A stretch of DNA of 64,000 bases. Origin: Hyphomicrobiales bacterium. Its GTDB lineage: Bacteria > Pseudomonadota > Alphaproteobacteria > Rhizobiales > Rhizobiaceae. This document shows, one piece after another, positions 54,159-63,030 of the stretch. Below the pieces are notes generated by a model. That model was given only the letters and a program-made list of their open reading frames with translations, did not search any database and was not told the DNA's origin. The DNA lies in NCBI GenBank assembly GCA_900470965.1, contig UCCS01000009.1, forward strand, positions 91,001-155,000, written 5' to 3'. Every line of letters starts with the position of its first letter. Positions within the stretch are counted from its first letter, which is position 1. The translations under genes and the position numbers were made by a program.

Positions 54159-54886
54159 ATCAGATCCGGCTGTCCTTCACGGGCAATCACCCGGGTCTCG
54201 GGTGAACCTATGATCACGCAGGTCGCCATATCGGCAAGAGCGGCATCGGCTCCTTCAAGCGGCTGCACGGTAATCCGCTCGTCGGGTCGTCCGGCCGCGC
54301 GGCCGAAGATGACGGGTGTAGTGGCCGGCAGATGCCGGCGCAGCAGTTCAAAGGCGCTGCCGAGCTGCCAGGGGCGGGCCTTGCTGATCGGATTATAGAG
54401 GGCAATGACAAAACCGGCTTGTGCCGCTAACGCCAGACGGTTCTCGATGACGGTCCAGGGCTTCAGATTATCCGATAGCGACAGTGCGCAGAAATCATGC
54501 CCGAGCGGTGCACCGACGCGCGCGGCAACCGCCAGCATGGCGGTGATGCCGGGCAGAACGGTGAGATCGACGCCGCGCCATTCCGCCGGCCCCTTGTCGA
54601 TCGCTTCACAGACGGCAGCGGCCATGGCAAAGACGCCGGGGTCGCCGCCGGAGACGACGCAGACATCAGCACCCCCGGTGGCGAGCGCCAAAGCAGCCCC
54701 TGCCCGGTCCAGTTCCTCGCGATTGTCGGAAGCATGGCGGGTCTGGTCGGCGCGCAGCGTCAGGCGGTCGAGATAGGGTCCGTAGCCGAAGAAATCATTG
54801 GCGGCTCCAACGGCGGCCAGTGCTTCCGGGGTCATCTGCTCCGGATTGCCGGGACCGGTGCCGATCACAAATAGCCGGCCGCTCAT
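54122..54886 (-). CDS. cobJ: Precorrin-3B C17-methyltransferase
   Basis: A 254-residue methyltransferase (LFVIGTGPGNPEQMTPEALAA, VCVVSGGDPGVFAMAAAV, PGITAMLAVAARVGAPLGHD). It methylates C17 and causes ring contraction. It starts with an ATGA overlap on the cobI stop. Its end lies over the end of the opposite-strand cobK. Confidence 0.95.
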   Translation of the reverse strand: MSGRLFVIGTGPGNPEQMTPEALAAVGAANDFFGYGPYLDRLTLRADQTRHASDNREELDRAGAALALATGGADVCVVSGGDPGVFAMAAAVCEAIDKGPAEWRGVDLTVLPGITAMLAVAARVGAPLGHDFCALSLSDNLKPWTVIENRLALAAQAGFVIALYNPISKARPWQLGSAFELLRRHLPATTPVIFGRAAGRPDERITVQPLEGADAALADMATCVIIGSPETRVIAREGQPDLIYTPRFMAGETR

Positions 54887-55608
54887 CGGCGGGCCTCCCA
54901 GCCGGGCACCAGCACCAGCGAGAAATAGGGCGCATCGCCCTCGCCGCGTTCGGCAAGCTTGACCATTGCGGCATTTGCCATGGTGCCGCGTTCCACATAG
55001 AGCGCGTCGCCAAGACGCCCGGCAGCCTCCAGAGCACGGTGGATCTTCGGCAGGTTGCGGCCGACCTTCATGATGACGGCGGCTTCTGTATCGGCAAGAC
55101 GTCGGGTCAGCTCCTGCTCGCCCATCGTGCCCGGCAGCACGGAGAGCACGTCGTCGCCCTGGACGATCGGCATGCCCGCCAGCGACCAGCAGCCCGACAT
55201 GGCGCTGACGCCGGGAATGACCTCCGTCGGATAGCGCTGCGACAGCCGCACATGCAGATGCATGTAAGAGCCATAGAAGAGCGGGTCGCCTTCGCTCAGC
55301 ACCGCGACCGTGCGGCCTGCCTCCAGCTGACGGGCAACGGCATCGGCGGATCTATTGTAGAAATCGGTGATGCGGCTCTGGTAGAGCGGGTCGTCCTTGT
55401 CGAGCTCGGTCGTGACAGGATAATAAAGCGGCAACAGTTCTATGTCGGGCTTCAAGAGATGCTCGACGATTGCCTTGCCATTGCCGCTTCTGCCCTGCTT
55501 GGCGAAATAGGCAATCACGTCGGCACCCTCGATTGCGCGCACCGCTTTGATGGTCAGAAGCTCCGGATCGCCAGGCCCGGTGCCGACGCCGATCAGACGG
55601 CCGCTCAT
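54883..55608 (-). CDS. cobI: Precorrin-2 C20-methyltransferase
   Basis: A 241-residue methyltransferase (RLIGVGTGPGDPELLTIKAVRA, VLSEGDPLFYGSYMHLHVRL, VIPGVSAMSGCWS). It forms precorrin-3A. It overlaps the cobH stop by ATGA and is followed by cobJ in the same way, so HIJ are tightly coupled. Confidence 0.95.
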   Translation of the reverse strand: MSGRLIGVGTGPGDPELLTIKAVRAIEGADVIAYFAKQGRSGNGKAIVEHLLKPDIELLPLYYPVTTELDKDDPLYQSRITDFYNRSADAVARQLEAGRTVAVLSEGDPLFYGSYMHLHVRLSQRYPTEVIPGVSAMSGCWSLAGMPIVQGDDVLSVLPGTMGEQELTRRLADTEAAVIMKVGRNLPKIHRALEAAGRLGDALYVERGTMANAAMVKLAERGEGDAPYFSLVLVPGWEARR

Positions 55609-56237
55609 AGGCCGGGCCTCGAAAGCGCATTGATGGCGGCCGCCGTCATGGCGCTTCCGCCGAGCCGGCCGCGCACGATCGCATAGGGAACGCCATAGGA
55701 GTTTTCCGCAAGCGCATCCTTGGATTCGGCAGCCCCGACAAAGCCGACCGGCATGCCGATGATCGCCGCCGGTTTCGGTGCCCCGTCGCGCAACAATTCG
55801 AGAAGATGGAAGAGGGCCGTGGGTGCGTTGCCGATCGCAACCACGCTGCCGGCGAGCCGGTCGAGCCAGAGATGGATAGCGGCAGCCGAGCGGGTATTGC
55901 CGGTCCGATGGGCAAGCTCGTGGGTGCGCGGATCATGCAGAGTGCAGATCACCTCGTTCTGAGCCGGCAGCCGGGCTCGCGTCACGCCATGCGACACCAT
56001 CTCCGCATCGCAGAAGATCGGGGCGCCATCCTGCAGGGCGATGCGCGCGGCATGGACGAAATCGGGTGAAAAGACGAAATTCTGTGCGGCTTCGACCAAC
56101 CCGCAGGCATGGATCATGCGGACAGCAATATCGGCTTCCTCGGGCGAGAAACGCGAAAGATCGGCTTCGCTGCGAATGATTGCGAAGGAGCGCTCGTAGA
56201 TTGCGTCTCCGCTGTGGATATAATCGTAGTCTGGCAT
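55605..56237 (-). CDS. cobH: Precorrin-8X methylmutase
   Basis: A 210-residue CobH that moves the methyl from C11 to C12 to give hydrogenobyrinate. The chosen ATG at 56237 gives the standard start MPDYDYIHSGDAIYERSFAI; the open frame upstream is cobG overlap. Family blocks: IFCDAEMVSHGVTR with the active-site His, and IIGMPVGFVGAAESK. Confidence 0.95.
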   Translation of the reverse strand: MPDYDYIHSGDAIYERSFAIIRSEADLSRFSPEEADIAVRMIHACGLVEAAQNFVFSPDFVHAARIALQDGAPIFCDAEMVSHGVTRARLPAQNEVICTLHDPRTHELAHRTGNTRSAAAIHLWLDRLAGSVVAIGNAPTALFHLLELLRDGAPKPAAIIGMPVGFVGAAESKDALAENSYGVPYAIVRGRLGGSAMTAAAINALSRPGL

Positions 56238-56239
56238 TG

Positions 56240-57601
56240 CTATTCCTGTTGCAGCGCCTCGGCGAGGCCGTTGGCGCCAAGCCTTTTCAGGCAATCGGCG
56301 CTCGACTCGCCGGCGCTTCTTTTGTCTTTGATCAGCCGGGCGAGCCTCTCTATAGCGAAATCGATCCGTTCGCCAGCAATCCTTGCAGCGGGTCTGTCTG
56401 CCGCGAGACCGTTGACGATGAAGCCGTAACCTTCGCCCGTACCGACAATCGCGAGATCCGCGCACCGATGCGCGCAACCCTTCGCACAGCCCGAAAGGTG
56501 AAGCTTCAGCGAGCCGTCGAAGAGCGCGGGAACCTGGTCGATCAACCGGCTGGCGAGAGCCCTGGTATCGTAGAAGGCCGAGGCACAGGCCCCTGCCCCG
56601 GCGCAGGCGGCGATCTGCTCGGAAGGCTCGTTCGCCGTGACGCTGAAGCCATGATCGGCGGCTACTTTTTGAATAGTCGGCATTGCCGTCTCGGCCAGAC
56701 CAATCACGAAGAAACCACGATCCGGGGCCAGCCGGATTTCCCGTGCGCCAGCGCTTTCAGCTGACGTGAGAAAGGAGAGCAGATCGGCGGCTCTTGCCTG
56801 ACCGAACGTCAGGCGCACGCCGAGTACCGTGCTGCCATTCCCTAGTCTCGTGACACCGACGAAGGACGATTTCCTTGGCGCTGGCCGGGTAGATCGGATG
56901 CTATCGATCTGCGGATAATGGGCGCGCAGTATTGTTGCGTCGATGTCGCGGGCGCGTGTCCGGCGGCCCCCTCCAATCAGCATCTGGAGAAGATCGCCGA
57001 CCGCATTGACGGCGGCATCTGCACTACAGAGGGCCAATGGCATCGCGCCATCTTCGTCGCCGGCGATTGAGACCAGCCATTGCCCGGCGGGCTCTGCGAC
57101 GATGCGGATATCGGCAACGAGCGCGGAAAGTGAAAACGGACCGCCCCCATCGATCAGGATGGAGAGTTTCGGAGCAAGGTGCGGAGAGCTCAGAAGGTCG
57201 CCGAGCTTGCTGCGCAGTTCCGCTTCCATGTCCGCCGCATCGGCGATCTCGTCGGAATCGATGCCGTGCAGCGGCGACATCTCAATCGCCACGCCGTCAG
57301 GTATAATGATGCCGCTTGCATCGATCTCGGTTGCCAGCGGCCCAACGGAGCCGGTTTGAAGACCCCGGATCTGCAAATTGCCGCGGGCGGTGATTTCAAG
57401 AATACCGTTTCCATGTCGCGCCGCTCCCGAGGCCAACTCCTGGAACTGGGAGATCGTGAGTGCGCCGCCCGCTGGCCGCAGGCGAACGAGCAGACCATCG
57501 CCGGTTTGCATGGGGGCTGCGAGCGCCGGGCAGGCGCCACGGTGCATGCCTGTTCTATCAGGGCGTTCTGCTTCCAAGATCTTGCCGGCAGCGCTGCGCA
57601 T
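56240..57601 (-). CDS. cobG: Precorrin-3B synthase (aerobic pathway)
   Basis: A 453-residue CobG of the sulfite/nitrite-reductase-like fold. Cluster/siroheme-type Cys are in CAGAGACASAFYDTR and LSGCAKGCAHRCADL. It uses O2 to hydroxylate precorrin-3A, so this cluster is of the aerobic type. ATG at 57601 follows AAGGATGG. It ends two bases before cobH. Length is near the family norm. Confidence 0.92.
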   Translation of the reverse strand: MRSAAGKILEAERPDRTGMHRGACPALAAPMQTGDGLLVRLRPAGGALTISQFQELASGAARHGNGILEITARGNLQIRGLQTGSVGPLATEIDASGIIIPDGVAIEMSPLHGIDSDEIADAADMEAELRSKLGDLLSSPHLAPKLSILIDGGGPFSLSALVADIRIVAEPAGQWLVSIAGDEDGAMPLALCSADAAVNAVGDLLQMLIGGGRRTRARDIDATILRAHYPQIDSIRSTRPAPRKSSFVGVTRLGNGSTVLGVRLTFGQARAADLLSFLTSAESAGAREIRLAPDRGFFVIGLAETAMPTIQKVAADHGFSVTANEPSEQIAACAGAGACASAFYDTRALASRLIDQVPALFDGSLKLHLSGCAKGCAHRCADLAIVGTGEGYGFIVNGLAADRPAARIAGERIDFAIERLARLIKDKRSAGESSADCLKRLGANGLAEALQQE

Positions 57602-57678
57602 TCAACCATCCTTTGGCCCATGTCTTACATGATCGCGCCGGATGCAGCAAAGCGAGATCGGGTTGGATATGGGGACGG

Positions 57679-58443
57679 CTACTCTTCGAAGTCCCGTCCC
57701 TTGCGCAGGAGATAGATATCCATGATCCAGCCATGCCGCTCGCGCTCTTCGGCCCGGAGCCGGAGGATGTCGTCAGCGATATCGCCAAGCCGGCCCGAGC
57801 GGATCACTTCGTTCTCCGTGCCGAGATAGGCGCCCCAGAAGATCTCCGCATCGGGATCGTCGATCTTCGAGAAAGCCTGTTCGCCATCGAGCATGACGAT
57901 GGTGCTCTCACGCGTCAGCCCCGTTTCGCTCAGCCGCCGGCCGGTGGTGATCTCGACCGGCTTGCCGACGAGATTGACAGGGATGCGATGGCTTGCTGCC
58001 AGCGCCTGGATGCTGGTGATGCCGGGAACGACATGATAGTCGAAGGAGCAGGCACAGGTGTTGCGCACCCGTTCGATAATGCGGATCGTGCTATCATAGA
58101 GGCTTGGATCGCCCCAGACGAGGAAGGCACCAGCACCGTTTTCCGCCACGTCGCCGATCAGTCCTTCATAGATAAGGGCGATCGCAGCATGCCAGTCGTC
58201 CACGCTCTGGACGTAACTCCGGTCCTGGGTTGCGCGCTTCGGTACCTCGAATTCAACGATGCGCACAGCTTCGCGGGTCAAATATCGCTCGCAGATTTCC
58301 CGGCGAACCTCGGCAAGATCCGCCTTTGCGGCACCTTTGGTCGGGATGAACACGGCGTCTGCAGCGTTCATGGCGTTGATCGCCTGGATGGTCAGATGTT
58401 CGGGATTGCCCGTTCCGATACCGATGATGTGGATATGCCGCAC
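57679..58443 (-). CDS. cobF: Precorrin-6A synthase (deacetylating)
   Basis: A 254-residue methyltransferase that methylates C1 and removes acetate from precorrin-5 (HIHIIGIGTGNPEHLTIQAI, LVWGDPSLYDSTIRIIERV, VPGITSIQALAASHRIPVN). GTG start at 58443 is preceded by GAGGC. First gene of the cob operon; its upstream region is shared with the divergent second repA gene. No cobalamin riboswitch fold was recognised there. Confidence 0.93.
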   Translation of the reverse strand: MRHIHIIGIGTGNPEHLTIQAINAMNAADAVFIPTKGAAKADLAEVRREICERYLTREAVRIVEFEVPKRATQDRSYVQSVDDWHAAIALIYEGLIGDVAENGAGAFLVWGDPSLYDSTIRIIERVRNTCACSFDYHVVPGITSIQALAASHRIPVNLVGKPVEITTGRRLSETGLTRESTIVMLDGEQAFSKIDDPDAEIFWGAYLGTENEVIRSGRLGDIADDILRLRAEERERHGWIMDIYLLRKGRDFEE

Positions 58444-58512
58444 GCTTTCTGCCTCGCGATTTCCAGTGGTTTGTGCCGCCAAAGCAGGTCTTTGGCAAGG
58501 GCGCACCCAGGA

Positions 58513-58528
58513 GTTGGCCGCGGCCAAC
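58513..58528. other. parS site upstream of the second repA
   Basis: GTTGGCCGCGGCCAAC, perfect 16-bp palindrome fitting GTT-N4-GC-N4-AAC, in the gap between divergent cobF and repA2. Its inner bases differ from the sites of the first module. Confidence 0.8.
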
Positions 58529-58644
58529 TTTCTAACTGTGTGGTTTGCGAACCCTTTATTGTCGCCATCCCCGAATCATGTCATCTTCGATACGCTTTTT
58601 GACGCTATGTTGAAAGAAAAGCGCTTTAAGAAGGGGCAAGTGTT

Positions 58645-59841
58645 TTGGACAACATTAGCGTATCAACGACGGACGTTCGCATCGAACGGCACGCCACGCA
58701 GCTTTCACGCCAGCTGAAGCTGCTGCGAGAAAGGCTCTTCCCGCCGCTTTCGCAAAAGACGCTCCGGACATTCACCTCGGGTGAGGCGGCGCAGATGATC
58801 GGCGTCTCCGATGGCTATCTTCGCCAGCTGTCCTTGGACGGTAAGGGTCCGCAGCCGGATGTCTCGCAGAATGGCCGTCGCTCCTACACGCTCGGCCAGA
58901 TCAACGAGTTGCGCCAACATATGGCGAAGATCAAGCCGAAGGATGCGCTCTCCTACCTGCCCCGGCGCCGCGACAGCGAGAAGCTGCAGACGATTGCGAT
59001 CACCAATTTCAAGGGCGGTTCGGCCAAGACGACGACGACGCTTTATCTGGCGCAGCATCTGGCGCTGGAAGGCTATCGTGTTCTGGCGATCGATCTCGAT
59101 CCGCAGGCCTCGCTCTCCTCCCTGCTCGGCGTTCAGCCGGAATTCGATCTCGGCGATGGCGACACGCTCTATGGTGCGATCCGCTACGATGCGCAACGAC
59201 GTCCGTTGAAGGATATTATCCGTAAGACCTATTTCGACGGTCTCGATATGGTCCCGGGCAACCTCGAACTGATGGAGTTCGAGCATGAAACGCCGCGTGC
59301 CTTGAGTGATCGTCAGAAGCCGGAGGAGCTATTCTTTCGGCGCGTCGGCAATGCAATCGCCGAGGTTGAGGCGGATTACGATATCGTCGTCATCGACTGC
59401 CCGCCACAGCTCGGCTATCTGACGCTCGGCGCCGTCTGCGCCGCCACCTCGCTTCTCATCACCATCCATCCGCAAATGGTTGATGTCGCCTCCATGTCGC
59501 AATTCCTGTTGATGACGTCCGACCTCTTGTCGGTGGTGCGCAAGGCCGGCGGCGACCTGCAGCATGATTTCATTAAATATGTCGTCACCCGCCATGAGCC
59601 TTTTGACGCGCCGCAGTCGCAGATCGTGGCACTCTTGCGCAGTCTCTTCGGGGATGATGTGCTGACGGCGACCATCCTGAAATCGACTGCAATTGCCGAT
59701 GCTGGCCTGACCAAACAGACCCTTTATGAAATTGAAAAGGGGCAGGTTCGCCGCTCCACCTATGACCGGGCACTGGAATCGGTTAACGCCGCCAACGGCG
59801 AAATTATCACCAGCATCCATAAAGCATGGGGCCGCGCATGA
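58645..59841 (+). CDS. repA: Second RepA-type partition ATPase
   Basis: A 398-residue RepA relative. It has the N-terminal helix-turn-helix (SGEAAQMIGVSDGYLRQLSL), Walker A FKGGSAKTTTTLYLAQ, DLDPQASLSSLLGV and VVIDCPPQLGYLTLGAV. TTG start after AAGGGG. The end overlaps repB2 by ATGA, with no repD between. It forms a second, separate partition pair in the window. Confidence 0.92.
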   Translation: MDNISVSTTDVRIERHATQLSRQLKLLRERLFPPLSQKTLRTFTSGEAAQMIGVSDGYLRQLSLDGKGPQPDVSQNGRRSYTLGQINELRQHMAKIKPKDALSYLPRRRDSEKLQTIAITNFKGGSAKTTTTLYLAQHLALEGYRVLAIDLDPQASLSSLLGVQPEFDLGDGDTLYGAIRYDAQRRPLKDIIRKTYFDGLDMVPGNLELMEFEHETPRALSDRQKPEELFFRRVGNAIAEVEADYDIVVIDCPPQLGYLTLGAVCAATSLLITIHPQMVDVASMSQFLLMTSDLLSVVRKAGGDLQHDFIKYVVTRHEPFDAPQSQIVALLRSLFGDDVLTATILKSTAIADAGLTKQTLYEIEKGQVRRSTYDRALESVNAANGEIITSIHKAWGRA

Positions 59842-60827
59842 GCAGACGAGATCGACTGAAGGGATTGTTCACCGACACGGCGCAGGAGTTGGCCGCGGCC
59901 AACTTCGAGGAAACCGCTGCGCGCGGTGCCGCCGGTCCGGTGCGCACCATGGCCCTGACACTCGGCCGCATGGAGGAAGAGAGCAGGGCGATGGAGGAGG
60001 CCCTGCTGTCAGGCGAACATATCGTCGAACTCGACCCTGAGCTGATCGATTCGTCCTTCATCCGCGATCGCCTCGCTGATGAGCCGCTCGATCTCGAAGA
60101 CGAACTCGTGCAGTCGATCGCCGAGAACGGCCAGGAAGTGCCGATCCTGGTGCGGCGCAATCCGCATCACGACGGGCGCTACCAGGTCGCCTATGGCCAT
60201 CGCCGCCTCCAGGCCGTCAAGCTGCTCGGCCGAAAGGTGCAGGCCGTCATCCGCAAGCTCGACGATACCGATCTCGTTGTCGCCCAGGGCATCGAAAACT
60301 CGGCGCGCCGCAATCTGTCCTATATCGAGCGCGCCGTGTTCGCGCTCAATCTTGAACTGAAGAAGTTCGATCGCCCTGTCATCATGAAGGCGCTCTCGAC
60401 CGACAAGACGGAACTGTCGAAGCTCATCTCCGTGGCAAGGGCTATTCCCGCCGATATCATCCAGGCCGTCGGAGCCGCCCCCGGTATCGGCCGCAGACGC
60501 TGGATGGCGCTTGCGCAGGATTGGACTGAAGCCGCGGCCTCACGTCTGACCAAGCTGATTGGCTCTTCCACCTTTAACGCCGTCGAGAGCGACCGTCGCT
60601 TCGAGCTTGTCATCGCCGAGCTTTCGAAGAAGGAAGAGACGAAGCCCGAGGGCACGGAATATGACTGGAAGCCTGCCAGCGGCGGCAAGATCGCCGGCCG
60701 CATCAAGAGTTCCGGCTCGTCCTTCACCATCGCCCTGAAGACCGGTGATGCGCCGGATTTCGGTGCCTATCTCTCTGGTCGTCTCGATGAGCTCTATGAC
60801 GCCTATAAGGCCGGGAAAGCCGATTGA
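59838..60827 (+). CDS. repB: Second RepB-type centromere-binding protein
   Basis: A 329-residue ParB relative starting MSRRDRLKGLF, with SIAENGQEVPILVRR, AYGHRRLQAVKLLGRKVQ, ENSARRNLSYIERAVFALNL and LSTDKTELSKLISVARAIP. The parS palindrome at 59888 lies within its first 22 codons and is read as QELAAANF. Cognate sites are likely GTTGGCCGCGGCCAAC at 58513 and 59888. It is followed by a DUF1612 gene, not repC. Confidence 0.92.
   Translation: MSRRDRLKGLFTDTAQELAAANFEETAARGAAGPVRTMALTLGRMEEESRAMEEALLSGEHIVELDPELIDSSFIRDRLADEPLDLEDELVQSIAENGQEVPILVRRNPHHDGRYQVAYGHRRLQAVKLLGRKVQAVIRKLDDTDLVVAQGIENSARRNLSYIERAVFALNLELKKFDRPVIMKALSTDKTELSKLISVARAIPADIIQAVGAAPGIGRRRWMALAQDWTEAAASRLTKLIGSSTFNAVESDRRFELVIAELSKKEETKPEGTEYDWKPASGGKIAGRIKSSGSSFTIALKTGDAPDFGAYLSGRLDELYDAYKAGKAD
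59888..59903. other. parS site inside the second repB
   Basis: Second exact copy of GTTGGCCGCGGCCAAC, with the same CAGGA/GGAG left flank as the site at 58513. It is embedded in coding sequence. Confidence 0.8.
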
Positions 60828-61024
60828 GGCTGAATGGAGGGGGCGAACCGTTGCCCCGCGTGCGCGCAATACACCAACGCTCGTAAATGGTCCCATCAGA
60901 AAACCCGGTGGAAACTTCTAGGGCGGGGGGATCACGTCATTGTCCGTGTCTTTGCGCCATGAGATAACTGACGGAAGAAAACGCGGGTTTCGCTTCCCTT
61001 TGTGAGAATCCAGCAAGCCTAACA

Positions 61025-62152
61025 ATGCGATACGATATCGACGCCGCAATGCTCCAAACGCTGCTTCCAGCCATTGCCGAGGCGGAAGATGCCTTGGCAC
61101 GGCTTGATGAGCGGGTAGCGCGCTCGCCGGTGGGGCAGGGCTTTGCCGAGCGCAGCCATTATCTTGATGCGGCAGGCGCCCTGTGGGTGGCAGGCGAGCT
61201 TGTGCATGTCGAGGATCTCGTTCTGCACGATGCGCATATGGATAGCCGCGCGCCAAGCCATGAGCTGACGATTGCCCATTCCGTGCTGCGTATCCGCAGG
61301 CGCATCGAGACGGCCGATCCCGGCTGGGCGCTAAGCCCGGCAGGTCTTGGTGTTTTAACTGCCAGCACATTGGAAGGGCAGGAGAGGGTGCCAGACGCGG
61401 GAGGTGCGGAGCCTGGGAGCGACCCTGATGATGAGGATGACGAGGCGCCGCTTGCCGCTGAACTCGCCGAGCTCGATGCGCTGCTCGCCCGCTCGCAACA
61501 ACTTCTCGACCGCCATGCCGGAAAGCCCGTTGCCGAAGAGCCGGAGGGGGTCGCGCCCTCGCAGCGCGATGACGATCCGCTCGGCCTGTTTTGTGACGAC
61601 GAATGGAACGAGGAGGAACGGCTTCGGGAATGGCGTGGTCTGATCCCGCTCGTCGAGGAGCTGCCGCCCAGCCTGGCCGCCGCCATCCTCTTCGACGCCT
61701 GGGAACGGATCGAGCCGGTGCGTCGCCAACATTGGCTGGGTGGCCTGCTGATTGCCAGCAGCCTGCGTCTCAGAGGCAAGGTCGCCTCGCATCTCTTTTC
61801 TTTTCACACAGGGCTGAAGCAGATCCGTCATGAGCGCCGCCGCTCGCGTGACCGGGTCACACGCCTGCAGGCCTTTCTCGATGCGATGCGGGAGAGTGCG
61901 ATCACCGGCCTCAAGGAGATCGATCGCCTGTCGCTGGCGCGCACGCAGATGGAGCTGCGCTTTCGCGGCCGACGCTCCAATAGCAGCCTGCCGCAGCTTG
62001 CCGATTTCATTCTGTCGCGGCCGATGGTGTCGGCCGCCATGATCGCCCGCGAGCTTGGCGTCACGCAACGTGGCGCGCTGAACCTGATTAACGAGATCGG
62101 CATTCGCGAGATCACCGGTCGCGGCCGCTACCGGGCCTGGGGTATCATCTGA
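61025..62152 (+). CDS. RHE_PE00001-like DUF1612 protein with HTH
   Basis: A 375-residue protein. The N-terminal helical part holds the DUF1612-type VHVEDLVLHDAHMDSRAPSHEL; a strongly acidic linker follows (SDPDDEDDEAPL), then WNEEERLREWRGLIPLVEEL and a C-terminal DNA-binding winged helix (VSAAMIARELGVTQRGALNL then INEIGIREITGRGRYRAWG). Such proteins are frequent on rhizobial plasmids; function not known. It takes the place behind repAB where repC normally lies. The 197-bp gap before it shows no clear promoter or antisense RNA. Confidence 0.75.
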   Translation: MRYDIDAAMLQTLLPAIAEAEDALARLDERVARSPVGQGFAERSHYLDAAGALWVAGELVHVEDLVLHDAHMDSRAPSHELTIAHSVLRIRRRIETADPGWALSPAGLGVLTASTLEGQERVPDAGGAEPGSDPDDEDDEAPLAAELAELDALLARSQQLLDRHAGKPVAEEPEGVAPSQRDDDPLGLFCDDEWNEEERLREWRGLIPLVEELPPSLAAAILFDAWERIEPVRRQHWLGGLLIASSLRLRGKVASHLFSFHTGLKQIRHERRRSRDRVTRLQAFLDAMRESAITGLKEIDRLSLARTQMELRFRGRRSNSSLPQLADFILSRPMVSAAMIARELGVTQRGALNLINEIGIREITGRGRYRAWGII

Positions 62153-62179
62153 AACCCACGGGCCGTTGCCACAAACGAG

Positions 62180-62210
62180 AACGGCCGGGCGTCAAACCCG
62201 GCCGTTTCTT
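62180..62210 (+). terminator. Intrinsic terminator after the DUF1612 gene
   Basis: 10-bp perfect stem AACGGCCGGG / CCCGGCCGTT, 7-nt loop, followed by TCTTT. Ends the repA2-repB2-DUF1612 transcript. Confidence 0.8.
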
Positions 62211-62293
62211 TAGGGTGAGCACCCGATCCGCCATCCTGTCACAGATTTCGAACCGGGCGCTCTGCGCTTCCATTGCCCCCAGAAGCGCAGTCC

Positions 62294-63010
62294 TTATTCC
62301 CGCTCGCCCGTGAAGTTGAGCAGAAGCTGGAAGATGTTGACGAAGTTCAGGTAGAGCGAGAGCGCGCCGAAGACGGCCAGCTTCTGGTTCGATTCCTGAT
62401 CGTAGTTTTCCGAATACTGTTCCTTGATGCTCTGCGTGTCGTAGGCGGTCAGGCCGACGAAGACGACGATGCCGATCACCGAGATGGCGAATTGCAGGGC
62501 CGACGAACCTAGGAAGATGTTGACGATACCGGCGATGATGATGCCGAACAGGCCCATCATCAGGAACGAGCCCATCTTCGAAAGGTCACGCTTCGTCGTG
62601 TAGCCATAGAGGCTGATCGCGCCGAACATGGCAGCTGTGATGAAAAAGGTCTGCGCGATGCTCGTCTTGGTGAAGACCAGGAAGACGGAGGCGAGCGACA
62701 GGCCCATGACAGCGCAGAAAGCCCAGAAGATCATCTGTGCGGTGCTCGACGACATCGACTGGATGCGGAACGAGAAGAAGAACACGAAGGCGAGCGGTGC
62801 CAGCATCACCACCCACTTGAGCGGCGTCTGGAAAATCGGCACGTAGAGCGCCGGGGTCGAGCCGACGATGAAGGCAACGATGCCGGTGATCACGAGGCCG
62901 AGCGCCATATAGTTGTAGACGCGCAGCATGTGCTGGCGCAGACCTTCGTCGAAAAGGGTCTGTGTTTGGGCGCCGGAGCCGTAACCATAGCGGGGATTGA
63001 TCGGGTTCAT
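62294..63010 (-). CDS. Bax inhibitor-1 (BI-1/YccA) family membrane protein
   Basis: A 238-residue protein with seven hydrophobic segments (YNYMALGLVITGIVAFIVGS, VMLAPLAFVFFFSFRI, AQMIFWAFCAVMGLSLASVF among them) and the C-terminal FVGLTAYDTQSIKEQY motif with the paired Asp that in BI-1 proteins forms the pH/calcium site. In bacteria these interact with FtsH or conduct Ca2+. It lies behind the anti-sigma gene, but a 20-bp gap and separate ribosome site leave its operon membership open. Confidence 0.88.
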   Translation of the reverse strand: MNPINPRYGYGSGAQTQTLFDEGLRQHMLRVYNYMALGLVITGIVAFIVGSTPALYVPIFQTPLKWVVMLAPLAFVFFFSFRIQSMSSSTAQMIFWAFCAVMGLSLASVFLVFTKTSIAQTFFITAAMFGAISLYGYTTKRDLSKMGSFLMMGLFGIIIAGIVNIFLGSSALQFAISVIGIVVFVGLTAYDTQSIKEQYSENYDQESNQKLAVFGALSLYLNFVNIFQLLLNFTGERE

Positions 63011-63030
63011 GACTGATCTCCTCGGTTGAA

